The notes beneath the pieces are model-generated. The model saw only the letters and a list, made by a program, of their open reading frames with translations, was not told the DNA's origin and made no database searches. Source: Strongylocentrotus droebachiensis (lineage: Eukaryota; Echinodermata; Echinoidea; Camarodonta; Strongylocentrotidae). From it: DNA of 64,000 bases. The stretch spans positions 41,209 to 105,208 of the forward strand of contig JAVYIG010007236.1 in NCBI GenBank assembly GCA_035222895.1, given 5' to 3'. Numbering within the stretch: the first letter of the stretch is position 1; each line of letters begins with the position of its first letter. Position numbers and translations under genes: made by a program. Shown here piece by piece: positions 32,296-45,482 of this stretch.

Positions 32296-34150
32296 ACCCT
32301 GCCAACCCTGTGGAATGTACACGTAGAATAATACTCAGTGGAGTCGATTGGGAAGAGCCACTGGTTACATGTCATCTTTTCCAAGGTTCCTATTTACGAA
32401 AACGAAAATAAGGTTCACAAATCCGAAAATTAAATAGGGTTTGTAATTCAGTAATTGAAATCTATCGATCAAAGAATGTTTTCTCACCCCTGAATTTAAT
32501 TGCTGTAATTTTCCACACATTTCTGTTTTCTGCCACCCCGGTACACTCTTTTACAATGTCATTCCACTCCATGTCTTAATCTTCCCCTCCCAGTTAGTTC
32601 GTGTTGCTCTTTGCTTAAACCATTCCTATAAGGATATTTTGTTTCAGCAATCTTTTTTACTTCAATTTTCATAAATTTCCATGACATTCTCATCATTCTC
32701 CAGTACACCCAAATTTCCTTCTTCTTTGTTAATGTCCACGTTGCTGCTCCATACAATAGAACATAACATACCTAGGAATATGTAAGTCTCATTTAAAGTT
32801 TAAATTTCATTATTCGTGCTGTAAATAAGTCTTTAATCGCCAGAAAATTAATCTTGTTATTTCAATCCTTCGTTAGATGTCTACCTTGCATCTGGCATCA
32901 TCAGTGATATGTTGTCTGAGGTAGATGTAAATGCTGACCTTCTCAATGATATGGCCATCTAGTCCAACATAGAGTCTGAGCTTAAAAATGAAATTAGGGT
33001 TCATAACTTCGGAAATGAAAGACGTCTATAATCTCAAAGGCATATCATTTCAAAAATAAAAAATAGAACCTCATCAACTTTTCCAAATAACGAATCTTCT
33101 GAATTATGAACGCTATTTCATTTTCGGTATAATGAACTACCTGCTATAATTGGGTATGGGAAATTTGTAACTCGAATTCATGAACCAACGGAATTAACTC
33201 GAATTCATGAACCAACGGAATTATGAGCTTTAGGAAACACGAGTGACCCCTCAAGTCAAAGGGCTACATACTTAAAGGATAATCCAACCTTTGTAGTGCG
33301 TTTTTTTTAATGAAAGCAGAAAATTAACAAAAACGGAATTATAAAATAAAACGGATAAAAATAAAAGTGGTTTGAATGTTTGAATCATGACATCACTAAA
33401 ACTTTGGAAATGTTGTCATTAGATCGTGCTGTTTTCATGAACAATTTCTCTCCCGTTTGTCTTGTACAAAAATATCATTAATTTCTGTTTTCCCCAAAGT
33501 GCCTCCTCCCTCGGGCCACTACTGAAATAGATTATGGAAAGCATATTATTGTAGGTCATGTGAATGGAAAAAGAAACTCCCGAGTCATACCATTAAACAC
33601 ACAACAACAAAAATCGATTTGTGTAAGTTTATAAGTTGGAAATAACGGGAAAGTTGTCCCAAACCTCATCACATTGATCCACATTATCTTTTCAACAAAT
33701 TTGAAATTCCCAATTTCCCATACGTAAAGTAATCATAAATTTCAAAAATCTATACCTTTGATATTTTTTTTCTTCATTTTTATGGTCCGGTTTCACTAAA
33801 GTACTTTGTCTGATGTTTCGGTTTTCTATGACATTAGTAAGCTATTTAGGTAGTATTTACCATCAACAAGTAGATGAAATACGAATCTAAAAGGGCATCG
33901 AGGGTGAAAAGGGGTCATACGACTTCATGTTCATGCTGCCTTACCCTCTACCTCCTCCTCTATTCGATTAAGGGCAGGTACTCTACTGATGATACACTTC
34001 ATGTGCCCTTTAAAAGAAATCCGCGTAATTGAGATGAATTAAGCTTTAAAGTGTAACGAAACATGTACTGAAGTAACTAAAAATCCTTCTTCGTTCTTTT
34101 ATTAAGTGTAATTAAAGTCTTGTAAGTTGTGTTAGTGTTACATGTTTATA
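32296..34150 (+). other. 3' UTR and intergenic sequence
   Basis: No coding exon recognised apart from the LINE fragment. Contains a 26-bp direct duplication (AACTCGAATTCATGAACCAA, about 33171-33223) and, at 33274, the start of a TTAAAGGATAATCC MITE-like sequence. AATAAA motifs occur near 33345-33365 but I cannot tell which, if any, is used. Confidence 0.4.
32559..32960 (-). pseudogene. RTE-like LINE reverse transcriptase C-terminal fragment
   Basis: Minus-strand frame 32756-32559 reads YGAATWTLTKKKE, matching the (L)YGSETWTLTKK segment after the RT domain of RTE-like elements. Upstream (32960-32880) another frame gives IEKVSIYIYLRQHITDDARC, matching the V.YLG..IT.DGRC motif. The two are out of frame, so it is a dead fragment. 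It lies about 260 bp past the HYR gene stop and may be in its 3' UTR on the opposite strand. Confidence 0.62.
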
Positions 34151-34155
34151 TCTTG

Positions 34156-34335
34156 CAGTCAAACCTGTCTATAGCAACCTCCCATTGAAGGAAAACACAC
34201 AAATTTGGCATTTGCAAACAGGTTGTCTTTGAAGACAGGTTCCTTTAGTACATGTTTCAATAAGAAACAATTTTTAAGGGAAACCAAAAATGAGGTCTTT
34301 GAAGACAGGTGGTCACTAAAACAGGTTTGACTGTA
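34156..34335. mobile_element. CAGTCAAACCTG MITE
   Basis: Ends CAGTCAAACCTGT and ACAGGTTTGACTG are inverted repeats; the body repeats TGAAGACAGGT twice. 180 bp. Confidence 0.68.
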
Positions 34336-35029
34336 TTATGTTTTATATATATGAAATTGCATCAAATTACTTTAAAAATGTAATAAGATTGTGATTTTGA
34401 TCTGCCGTGATATAACATCAAATGACCCTACTAGAAACGAATACGTTCCTTCAATATAATCAGACATAGATCACTTTTAATCGAATATTGCAGTGATAAT
34501 GAAAGAGGGATTATATTAAAAGCAAAATACAAGTCATATACGCATGACAAAGTGTAGTGGTATTTTATATCATATTAGCTGGTTTGCGGGACACCATTTT
34601 AAATAGAGATTATTTTTGTTGATTGTTAATGAATAGTATGGGATTACTATCAATAGGTTGTACAGTTTCGGTGTGCATATAAGGAATGGCAAAACTTTTT
34701 GCATGAAAGTTACGCAAAGATATGAGAGAGATATATTTTGGTATACAGGCCTATGATATGTGTTCTCATAGTAATTTGGAGATTTGGGGAGAAATTTGAA
34801 TGTTTACATGTGCGTCAGTTTTGTGTAAAGTGTAGCTGTTGTTCGTTGTAGTGTTTTTTTGTTCCCGATAATTATGTTAATGTGCCTATGTAAATTCTGT
34901 ATTTTGTAAAGTCGATTTTTGGTGAGCTCAATAGAATAGTCTTTCTATGGCAACAGTTTAAATGTTATAAATTGTTAATTACAATCATTGCTATCATTAT
35001 CTGTTATCATCATCTGTAAAAAGTTACCC

Positions 35030-35602
35030 TTAAAGGGATCGTTGAGTTTTGTTGCAGAGGGCGCTACAAAATTTGTTTTTTGTGAGATGAAATGAAAAAA
35101 TGAGTGTCAAATTTGAAAGAACATACAATTTAAATGACAAAATCATTTTTCTTTGATCAAAATCGGTTCAGAGACGGCTGAAATATCCATAAATATAACA
35201 ATGTCTAATATTTGTGTTCCACCACAAATATTTGATTATTAAAACCAGCCGTTGAAAAACTAAATAGCGCCTTTTACGTTGTATTTCAGCCAATGCCGAT
35301 GTTGGCTTTTTGTTGGCCATTTCATGTTGGTTATATTACGCACAGCAAACAGCCGGCACATGAATTGTTAGTATTAATTAATTAATTAATCAATTAACGG
35401 TCACTGTATTTTTGTTTATAGTGGAGCTGAATTGGTATGATCGTATTGGCTAAATTTCACACATTTCGGGGTCTACAATTACCTTCATAGCAATTTTAGG
35501 TCCTAAATGGGCACTAGAAATGTCATAGATAAGAATAAAAGCAATAGCCATGCACTTTAAAGGCCTTTGCGATCTGAAAACAAAACTCAAGTATCCCTTT
35601 AA
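35030..35602. mobile_element. TTAA-flanked MITE
   Basis: Ends TTAAAGGGATCGTTGAGTTT and AAACTCAAGTATCCCTTTAA form inverted repeats with TTAA at the borders. Absent from the corresponding place in tandem units 2 and 3, so it inserted after the tandem duplication or was lost. Confidence 0.72.
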
Positions 35603-37275
35603 CCCCATACTTACTTTGCTGATATAATTTTTAATAAATAATGTTTGTACAATACAACTCGTAGCACATAAGAAATTTAAAAACTTGTTAAATTTGTTTT
35701 CTTCTTCTCTTTCTTCTTCAGAGATATTTGTGTAGATCATAGTTATTAAGTTTTGTATAATTATGCGTGTTTACATAAAATGGCGACCAAATCACAAGTC
35801 ACGCGCCATCGGGGAATTTTGCCTTCTTCCTCCTCAGAATTTGTAAATATGTTTTCCATTTTTTATCATAAGAAGGAAATAATTGTATTTGTTATCATGA
35901 ATTGGCATCTAATGTGGATTTATTTCCAATTAGAGAACACCTGCTATTTTTAATCCATTGAGGGAGAGTGTTCCATAAATGATGGCCCAGCTTGGGCGAA
36001 GACCCGCTCCCCCACTTTGTGTTAACCCTAGGAATAACAAGTAAGCCAGAGTTTTGAGAACGTAGCTATCTATAGAGGTAACATAATGCTTGATCAAGCC
36101 GATGTTGTACTGCGTGGTACTGTATTCTTGTAGTGGTATTCTATATCATAATAGCTGGTATGCGGGACACCATTTCAAATAAAGTTTATTTTTGTTGATT
36201 GTTAATGAAAGTATGGGATTACTATCAATAGGTTGTACAGTTTGGTGTGCATATAAGGAATGGCAAAACTTTGTACATGAAATTTTTGTTTATATGTGTT
36301 CTCATAGTTATTTGGAGAATTGGGGAGAAAATTCATATGTTAACATGTGCGTCTGTTTGTTGTAACATGTAGCCGTTGTTCATTGTGGTGGTCCATGTGC
36401 CTATGTAAATTCTGTATTTTGTAAAGTCAATTTTTGGTAAGCTTAATGGAATAGTCTTCTTATGGTAACATTTTAAATGTTATCAATCGTTGATTATAAT
36501 CATTGTTATCATTGTTATCTGTCAAAAGCTGCCCTTTACCCCATGTTTACTCTTGCTGATATCATTTGTAATAACTAATTTTTGTACAATACAACTCGTA
36601 GCACGTATGGAATTTTAAAGTTTTTTCAGAATCGTTTGTTAGATTTTTTTTCCTCTTTTATTTTTCTTCTTCAGAGATATTTGTATAGATCATAGTTATT
36701 AAGTTTTGTTTAATTATGCGTGTTTGCGATCCAATCTCAAGCCTCGCGCTTTCGGGGAATTTCACCTTCTTCCTCCCCACTTTTTGTAAATATGTATTCC
36801 ATTTGTTATCATAAGTAGGAAATAATTGAATTTGTTATCATGAATCGGAATCTAATGGGGATTTTATTTCCATTTAGAGAACACCAGTCTTAGTCACTAT
36901 TACCTTTTAAAGTTTGCGACAGATAATTTGTATATTGTTTTAGGTAAGCTATAGCTGTAAATAACCTGCTTAATGTAGATCTGTTATTTGTTAGCATATT
37001 GACACTTATAAACCTATTCATATATGTTTGTCTATTAATCCGCAGTTTCGCTGCAAAAAAAAAGGGGGTAGAGGTTAGCTACTTTATTTTAAAGTTATTT
37101 TAAAACGTAGAATTGTGATAAAATTGATTTGTTTTTTGTAAAGTGTATCCGTTGTTCATTGTGGTGGTTTTGTGTCCCCGATATGTCAATGTGCCTATGT
37201 AAATTCTGTAATATGTAAAGTCAATTGTTGGTAAGCTCAATGGAATAGTCTTTCCATGGCAACATTTTAAATGTT

Positions 37276-37579
37276 GACGACGGATAGTCAACCACTCCTG
37301 ACGACAGATAGTCAACCTGTTCGAAACGTCGAGCCACTCCCGTCACTCATGCTCTCCGAGCGTTATGGTTCTCCTTAGAACTACAAGCTAAGAAAGATAA
37401 CCAACATTCTTTTTCAAGACTATACCAACAGTCCTTTTCAGGACTTCAAAACCCTCAAGAAAGATTACCGAGAGTTCTTTTCCAGGACTCCTCAATCCTC
37501 CCTCTCTCTCACATGGTGCACCCGCAAGCCTTCTGTATATCTACATCACCATGCAAGCCGACACTTAAAAGCAGCATCT
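37276..37579. mobile_element. 304-bp insertion with 15-bp target-site duplication
   Basis: AACATTTTAAATGTT occurs at 37261-37275 and again at 37580-37594; tandem unit 2 has it once, giving the empty site. The insert begins GACGACGGATAGTCAACCAC, includes a duplicated TAGTCAACC motif and CCTGTTCGAAACGTCGAG, and has no inverted ends. A retroposed (LINE- or SINE-type) fragment fits a 15-bp TSD. Confidence 0.75.
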
Positions 37580-38273
37580 AACATTTTAAATGTTATCAAT
37601 CGTTAATTATAATCATTGCTATCATTATGTATGATCATCATCTGTCAAAAGTTGCCCTTAACCCCATACTTACTTTGCTGGTATAATTTGTAATAACTAA
37701 TTTTTGTACAATACAACTCTTAGCCCATGAGGAATTTTAAACTTGTTTCATTTTTTTTCCTTCTTCTTCAGAGGTATTTGTGTAGATCATAGTTATTAAG
37801 TTTTGTATAATTATGCGTGTTTGCATAAAATGGCGACCCAATCACAAGTCACGCGCCATCGGGGAATTTCGCCTTCTTCCTCCTCAGAATGTGTAAATAT
37901 GTTTTCCATGTGTTATCATAAGAAGGAAATAATTGTATGTTTATCATGAATCGGAATTTAATGTGGATTTTATTTCCATTTAGAGAACACCAGTCTCAGT
38001 CACTAATACCTTTTATAGCTCGCCACATATAATTTGTATATTGTTTTAGGTAAGCTATAACTGTAAATAACCTGCTTAATGTAGATTTGTTATTTGTTAG
38101 CAGATTGACACTTATAAACCTATTCATATATTTGTTTCTATTAATCCGCAGTTTCGCTGCAAAAAAAAAAGGGGGTAGAGGTTAGCTGCTTTATTTTAAA
38201 GTTATTTTAAAACGTAAAATTGTGATAAAAATGATTTGTTTATTAAAATAACATTCATTGAAGCCCACCGGCT

Positions 38274-38814
38274 AAGAGGTACTATGTCCTTATTTGCAGG
38301 CCAAAAAATGAAAAGGTTTAATTCAACCGTCATTTAAAAAAATATATGATTTAGAGCTTCCTTCAAAACGAAAAGACTTCAAAAGGTCTTTTTGTCGGAA
38401 AATAGCGACCGTTAGTATTCGAATCGAATTTAGGATTTGCAATCCTTTTAGTTAAATATCTGATTTGCAAACCCTTTTAGCGAATGGTGTAAGTTTTGTG
38501 CTGCGCAAAGGTTCAAACAGTTTATTTTTGGCTATTACAATAAGAGGGTTATTGATGTTGACAAATGATCATGTACCCTTTACAGCTTATTTCATGTATG
38601 TTTAATATTACCAAAGAAAAATGAAGGTAATTCAGTCACTCAATATTGTCTGAACGTGAAGTCTAGAAGGTAAATGGGTTTCCTTGTATAATTTGAATAC
38701 TAGGACAATGCCAACGTTTGAATTTCACAGATAGGACATACGTGACATATTCATAATTCTTGCAAAGTTCTACATAACATGATGTTCGCTGCAAATGGGA
38801 CGTAGTACCTTTAA
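38274..38814. mobile_element. MITE family M1, second copy
   Basis: AGAGGTACTATGTCCTT at the left and GGGACGTAGTACCTTTAA at the right, with the same interior as 24672-25213 in opposite orientation. The M1 open frame is broken in this older copy. Confidence 0.7.
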
Positions 38815-39059
38815 TAGTTTTTCAATGTTTCTACATAAGTATTTACAATATTGAAATAAACACTATATAGAATTATACTACTACAAGTTAACAATTTGCA
38901 ATTGTAAATTATTAATGAGTGTAAAACCAAGGAGCACATGTGAGTCTACCATTATATGAGTCCTACGTTTCTGGTGTATTGGTATATTGTGATGTAAGTT
39001 AGGACCGCAACAAGGAAGAGTGCAAGCTCCATGTTTTGAAAAGGCAGGTGGAAGGGAAA

Positions 39060-39160
39060 GAGTGAGAGAGAGGACTGAGAGTACAAAAGAGAGAAAGATT
39101 GGAGAGAAAGAGAGAAACAGAGAGAGAGTGGAAGAGAGGGTATAGACAGCTAGGAGAGAG

Positions 39161-39202
<42 letters not shown>

Positions 39203-39295
39203 TAGACAGGGAGAGAGAAAGAGAAACAGCTAGAGAGAGAGAGAGAGAGAGTGGAAGAGAGGGTATAAACAGGGAGAGAGAGAGAGAGAGAGAAA
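39060..39295. repeat. GA-rich microsatellite
   Basis: (GA)n with GAAAGAGA and GGTATAGACAGG interruptions repeated several times. Opposite strand sense to the CT tracts at 40.2, 50.1 and 62.3 kb. Confidence 0.8.
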
Positions 39296-39827
39296 TGACA
39301 TTTCATTGAAAAGCCTAAATAGCATTCGGTGTCCGGTAATATAATGTTAGCGCATTATAAAATAAACTACGTAATTTTTAATTCAAGCTTTCCCGGGGAA
39401 ATTTAAGACACTTAAATCAATGCTCGAAAAAAAAAATCTGGCGAATGAGAACGAGTTTGCAAAAAAAAAGTTTGACTAACTATTTGTATTTGTTAATCAC
39501 TGATCTATAAGGAGCATTCCTCTCTCTTTTCCTTTTTTATCTCCACCCCTCCCCCCCCCCTTTTTTTTTTTTAGTGGCGTGTCCGCGCGTGGAAGGGGCT
39601 ATATCACCCAAAGCACGCACCCTTCCCACCCGTACACGCAAAGTGTTTATCGATCATTGTGAAACCGGACAGTATTTTACATTTTAATGAGATTGTTTTT
39701 CACAAAATAAAAAATTCTCAAAAGACAAGGAGGGGTGAATGACTTGATATTGAGGATTAAAAAATTATACTCATTGACACTATATTTATAAAACAATAAC
39801 TTAATTGTAAGCTCATTTTGTACTTCA

Positions 39828-39905
39828 GACTTTTTTTACCTCTGACATTTTTACCTCTGATATTTTTGCCTGTGATTTTTTTACCTCTGATAATTTCCTC
39901 TGAGT
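39828..39905. repeat. 15-bp tandem repeat
   Basis: About five copies of TTTTTACCTCTGATA with small changes. Confidence 0.65.
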
Positions 39906-40204
39906 TATGTTTTGTTTCCGCTTTGATGAAATTGTTACTTAGTCATGATAGTTATTCTTGTCTAAAGGAAAGTGGTGTATATTTATTAAAGCAGAGCAAG
40001 ACACTCTATTCACCTTCTGAACATGACTGTTTTGGAAAAGGCTCTCAAATAATATGCCCCCTCTCACACAAACACACCTAAACCAAGGAGTCTCAGTCAA
40101 ATATGAATACAAGAAGCATGAGTGACCAAGAAAAGAAAACACTCTCTTACTATTCCCCTATCACTTTCCCCATTCCCTGTCATTGTTCTACCTTTTTCTC
40201 TTTC

Positions 40205-40336
40205 CACTCCCCCACCTCTGTCTTTCTCTCTCTCTCTCTCTCTTTCTCTCTTTCTGTCTTTTCTCTCTTTTCCCCAATCTATTCACATTCCCTGTCTCTG
40301 TCTGCCCTTTTCTCTTTTCACTCTCTCACCTCTGTC

Positions 40337-40375
<39 letters not shown>

Positions 40376-40490
40376 TTCTGTCTTTTCTCTCTCTTCCCCA
40401 ATCTATCCCCATTCACTGTCTCTGTCTGCCTTTTTCTCTTTTCACCCCCTCCTGGCTTTCTTTCCGTTCACCTCTCCCTATCTAGTGCTC
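40205..40490. repeat. CT-rich microsatellite block, unit 1
   Basis: (CT)n with TTTCTCTC variants and interspersed CCCCAATCTATCCCCATTCA segments that themselves repeat about every 110-130 bp. Ser/Leu/Phe-rich ORFs in it are repeat artefacts. Confidence 0.85.
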
Positions 40491-41381
40491 TGGAACATTA
40501 CACTATGCGACAAGATTTGAGCCTTGAATTTAGTTTTCGTTCGCTTTCGCTAATTTGAATCGATTATTTTTCTACGGATATTTGCACGCAAAAACGTCGC
40601 ACAGTACTTGCTATAGCCCACGAAACTATGCACCGCAAACGTTTTGATTTGATTTTATTTGATAATATAGCTTAACAGCAAACATCACTTTTAAACATTT
40701 TAAAAACCTTTGACAGAGCTAATTCCTTTTGTAATTTATTGAAAATCTTTTCATTTGCCTTTGTTGAAATTTCTGGAACTCGCAGTGCTTTAATTGTATT
40801 TATAAACGTTTATTCCTATAGTCATTTACCATTTTTTGTCTGTCGGGGTAACTGGGAACTGTGCGGCATACAAAAAAAGAAAATCTACGAAAATATGTGA
40901 AGAAGCATTATCTGGGAACATGAAAAGGGTTCACCGAAACATTTAATCGTTGCCTCAAACTTTTGGGGGGTTTAGAATGATCAGAGATCATTTTATGTCG
41001 ATATCGGTTTAGCTCGTTTCTTTTTGGTTTCTATATGATTATATAGGAAAACATGCAGAAGTGTCACTGTGCACCAACAACAAAACCTTCAGCTCCCAAA
41101 CGTATTGAATGTTTTCAGATTTGTGAGCATATATTTTATCATCATGAACATGTTTCCTAAAGGTTCATTCGCAAAGAAGACACTCTTTTGCTATATGAGT
41201 GTAATAGAAGCAAAAGCGAGAAAAAATGCGTGTGAAAAAAATTATGTTACGTCTTTAAAAAATAAAGGTCTCCCTCTTGTGTTATTAATTAAACATATCA
41301 GTTCGTTCGTTTCTTTTGGGTATGGTGTTATTGTACATAATGTGTCGCACAGTGTTGTTATTCATGTGGTAATTGTGCATT

Positions 41382-41402
41382 TTACCCTAACCCTAACCCT
41401 AC
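41382..41402. repeat. Interstitial CCCTAA telomere repeat, unit 1
   Basis: ACCCTAACCCTAACCCTACC. The sister in unit 2 (51552-51584) is longer. Confidence 0.7.
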
Positions 41403-41449
41403 CCTTCAGAAACTGACCGTTTTTCAGCGGGACCGAGTTAGCCGACTCA

Positions 41450-41520
41450 TACTTATACTACTACTACTACCACTACTACTACCATACTACTACTACTACT
41501 ACTATATATATCTATATCTG

Positions 41521-41560
<40 letters not shown>
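41450..41560. repeat. ACT and TA microsatellites, unit 1
   Basis: (CTA)n followed by (TA)n with TGTATA breaks, next to CTGTAAAGCGCTTTGAGAG, a common LINE/SINE tail motif. Confidence 0.75.
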
Positions 41561-41561
<1 letters not shown>

Positions 41562-42131
41562 CTGTAAAGCGCTTTGAGAGAGCCTTCGACTATGACTATT
41601 ACTAATAAAACTACTTCTACTATTATCAGATAAAACAGGAGTGGACAGAACATGATATGAAAAACTTGTTTAGATAGGGCAAGACTGAAAACATAACATA
41701 TACTAAAGTAAGAAAGAAAGGGGATGAAAACAGATGCAGACAACACAATAAAGAAAATATTAAAGAAACATGAGTGCAACGTACAGAACACTTGTCCCTA
41801 AATATTTGCCATATAAGAAAGAAATGACCAGACACACCAATTGCATATTTACTTGTTGTTTTAATAAATGTAAATCAAACACACTTTAACAATAAAGGTA
41901 TAATGTAAACATACAATTGTGAAATATATAGCACACAGGGCATCATCCATATGCATGAAATATTCAAATGATTCTATAGTGTTTTATGAATGTTTTATTT
42001 TTCTTCCCCAGATTAGAGTTAGATAATAAAGACAAAGGGTAAACCTGACCCTAGGGAATTGTAACTTAAAAGATAACTAAACAACCTTCTTGTGTAAGTG
42101 TTTTGCGATGAAGGTAAGACCGAGGCCTATA

Positions 42132-42655
42132 TTAAAGGTAATACAAAGTTTTGGGAAATTTTGAAAATTGGGTGGATAGTGAATCTTTACAATTTTGATA
42201 TATTTGGATGCCCCTGTGGATGAATTATAAGCACTAAAAAAATTAGCCCCTAAAACACTTCTGTTTTCGAGAAAAATTGAATTTAAAAATTTACCGGTGC
42301 TCCCGGTAAATTTTGATGAATTTCAAATAGCGCCTATGGCCGTACAATGGTAGCTGCGACCATGAAAATCTCAGAATATTTAGTTGTAATATATAATTTC
42401 CAAACGGGAATAGCTAATCGGTCGATTTTAGTCAAGAAACATTGTTTCAAAGCTAAATTAACATCTTGACCTTGAGAGGGAGTTATACAACATAAAGAGT
42501 TTATTATTTATAATTTCATAGCTTCAGACTCGATTTCAACCGCGACAACGATCAATGAATATTGTAGGAACGCATATGCTTCCAATATTTTAATTTGAAC
42601 CGAATTCATGACCCCATACCAAAACTTTGTAATACCTTTAATATACAACAACTAA
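42132..42655. mobile_element. MITE present only in unit 1
   Basis: TTAAAGGTAATACAAAGTTT at the left and AAACTTTGTAATACCTTTAA at the right are inverted repeats. Unit 2 has the uninterrupted site (GAGGCCTATAATAATATACA near 52330), giving a direct empty-site comparison. About 520 bp, no coding capacity. Confidence 0.78.
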
Positions 42656-44351
42656 CTTACTGTTGAAAGTGGGGGTAAAAGTACACTTTCCTGACGAAAA
42701 AGATGCCTGCAATTGTCAGGAACAGTAAGTTTGGTAATTCTCATTCCTTCAAAGTTAGAAAGAGATGACACATATCAATTTTTTTCCAAAACATATTATG
42801 AAATATGACATTCTTGTCTATTATAACAAATTAAAAAAAGTAATCAATCAGTCACTCCAACTGCATTCCTGTACTTTCAGTAGATTAAAGCAAACATGAC
42901 GTTCGATTTGAATAATGTTAGCAAATGCTTGAGGCATTCAACACAATCTTTAGTCATCAGTTAGTTTGTCAAATAATTCCCTTGATATCTAATTATGTTT
43001 AGCTTTAAAGCAGTCGGCGCATCTTAACATATGATTGCAATTCAGATTAAGAATGCAACAGACCAGTCTAGGGTTAAACAAATGGAAATTAATCTTTTTG
43101 ATGTTACAGAGGCCTGGAGGCTTCAGGTGTTAACACACAAAAAATTCTCTCCCTCTTTTTCAAAAAGTGGAGCATTTTCCTACTATCTATGGTCAAGTAT
43201 CTTAGGATTTCGAATGATTTGTTTGGAGGCTTCAAATCAGTATTCAATCAAGCTTTTTTTTTAATCTTACAAGCAATGTGATCAGACAAATTTTGTCACC
43301 AAAAGTACAGATGTCAAGTGTTATATCAAGAACAAATGAAGTAATAGAAAGTACTCTATACAGTACAAACCATAGCTCCTACTGAGTTTGTTAAAAATTG
43401 TTAACAGAAAATGAAGTCTCCAAACCGACAAATATGAACACCCTGTTCTCAAAGAAAGAGAGGCGATCACAAATAAAACGTCATGGGCAGTTTTCGTTGA
43501 ATTTCTTAAATTCATCAGAATGAAAAGAGAAACCATACTGGCCCTTTTTTGTTCAAAACTGATAGATAGACAAGTACATATATATGATGACTTTGCAAGT
43601 ATGTCCAATCTTAATAGAATTAACATTACAAACACTCAAGTTGTATGGATTGGGTAGAAACAAGAAATTACAGATTGTTAGAAATCCAAACTCCAACCAC
43701 TACTAGACTACTCAGAAGTGTACAGGTATATCACTTGTTAAATTTACAGGTAAATTGTAAGTTTATATAACTTCAATTTAATGATGGCTATTTGAAAATT
43801 TCTGCTGTTTCCATAATGAGATACAAGTGATTTGAAAAATCAGAATACTTCTTGAAAGACTGCAATATTTTGGTTCACCATATAGGTACTCCTAAAACCC
43901 ATCATCAAAATGTTTTCCTCCTCGAAAAAAATATTTCCTCTGAATTTGAACAAAATTGATGAATACAAATTGATGGTACAAGTTATATCAATTTAAGTCT
44001 GAAAATGGTAAATGTTGGTAGATCAGCATTAAAGTTTATGAAGAATATCAGTAAGTGTGCACTATATATTCCATGGAAAAGAAAATTTGTTAAGTTCAAA
44101 TAGCCTAACATGCTTGCCCAAAACCATTGTTCATTTCGTTGCATCTCCTAAATGATGACTTGAAAAAAAAATGTAGCAGAAGTTAATATCTTTAGGAATT
44201 AAATGCTAACTGCTTCAGATATATTAGATAATGAATTAGTCATTGTACATTCCAGATCCATAACAACATCCATATTTGAATAAATTGTTCATCTTCCGGT
44301 TGATATAGTGGTTGACATTAATAACTTAATAATTAATTAGACAAAGAAATA

Positions 44352-45482
44352 TAATAATAATAATAAACCATCCTTATATAGCGCATATCACAACAATAAA
44401 TTTAAGTCCCTATATGCGCTCAGAAAAAAGAAAAGAAGGGATAATAGCAGACATGAGGGAAAAGAAGAGAAAGAATAACTGCTTTGTCATAACATTGTAC
44501 TAATTTAACAAACGAATAAATGTGTCTTTAAGAGACTCTTGGATTTTCTACTGTATGAACCTGGTTAAGATGACCAGGTAATTTATTCTATAACTCTGCA
44601 GCTGCCAGTTAAAAAGATCTCGCACTATAGTAATTTGTTGATAAACTAAGAAGGATTTTGACTGAGAGCGCAGGTTTCTTGCCGGGTGATATTTGTTTAT
44701 CAATTGTTGTAAGTAATCAGGGCCTAATCCTTGCATGCACAAGAACACCAATGTCAAAATCTTAAAATCAATTCGTTGTTTTACTGGAAGCCAGTGTAGT
44801 TTTTCTAAATCTGAGCTAATGTGATCATGAAGTCGAGTGCGAGTAATCAACCATGCCGCAGAGTTTTGGATTCTTTGCAACTTCTGAATGTCATTATCAG
44901 GAAGACCATATAAGATACCATGACAAAAATCAAGGTGAGAAACTATATGAGAATGAACAAGTCTTTATGTGGACCTCTTTGAAAGAAAGGGAAGAATTGT
45001 CCCAATCTTATGCAAAGCAAATGATGCTACTTTGCAGATATGATTCACATGAGCTGACAGTGTCAAATGTTCATCTAGTCGAGGTTTCGAGCTGAGTTCG
45101 CTGAATGTATTTCAGCAAAGCAAATGATGCTGCTTTGCAGATATGATTCACATAAGCTGACAATGTCAAATGTTCATCTAGTCGAGGTTTTGAGCTGAGT
45201 TCGCTGAATGTATTTCAGTGCAAAGCAAATGAAATGGTATCGATCCGTTTTTCAAATCCATCTCCCTTAAGAATTGGCGAAATATGAGCCTCCTTCAGTG
45301 AATCAGGAAAGCGTCCAGAACCAAGTTTGGAATCCTTGTGATGACTGGAGCTAATTCCTTGATGCATTCCTTGAGGAAATATGTTGGAATCGGGTCTAAC
45401 TCGCAGGTAGAGGATTTGAAATGTGAACACTGCTTGGAATTCATCAAACTGAAAGCTAGTCTTCTGTGCCCCATAAATGGTC
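44352..45482 (-). pseudogene. CR1/L2-type LINE remnant, unit 1
   Basis: Minus-strand frame 44880-44548 carries QRIQNSAAWLITRTR, then LHWLPVKQRIDFKILTLVF and GLGPDYLQQLI, the conserved region after the RT palm in CR1/L2 elements. Upstream, 45415-45240 keeps FPDSLKEAHISPILKG from the RT start. The palm with its catalytic Asp pair is missing and frames are broken. The 3' end is an (ATT)n tail after GCGCTATATAAGGATGG, typical of this clade. Confidence 0.75.

Larger units (their letters stand above)
34556..38245. repeat. Tandem repeat of about 1 kb, three units
   Basis: Unit 1 34556-36130 (holding the 35030-35602 MITE), unit 2 about 36134-37130, unit 3 about 37132-38245 (lacking the first 230 bp and holding the 37276-37579 insertion). 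Shared anchors: GGGATTACTATCAATAGGTT, CTATGTAAATTCTGTA, CATAGTTATTAAGTTTTGT and GCAGTTTCGCTGCAAAAAAA. No conserved long ORF. Confidence 0.75.

Noticed and set aside
41453-41791. Minus-strand 112-residue frame (also 51746-51979)
   Set aside because: Starts in ACT/TA microsatellite and has no recognisable domain or splice context.
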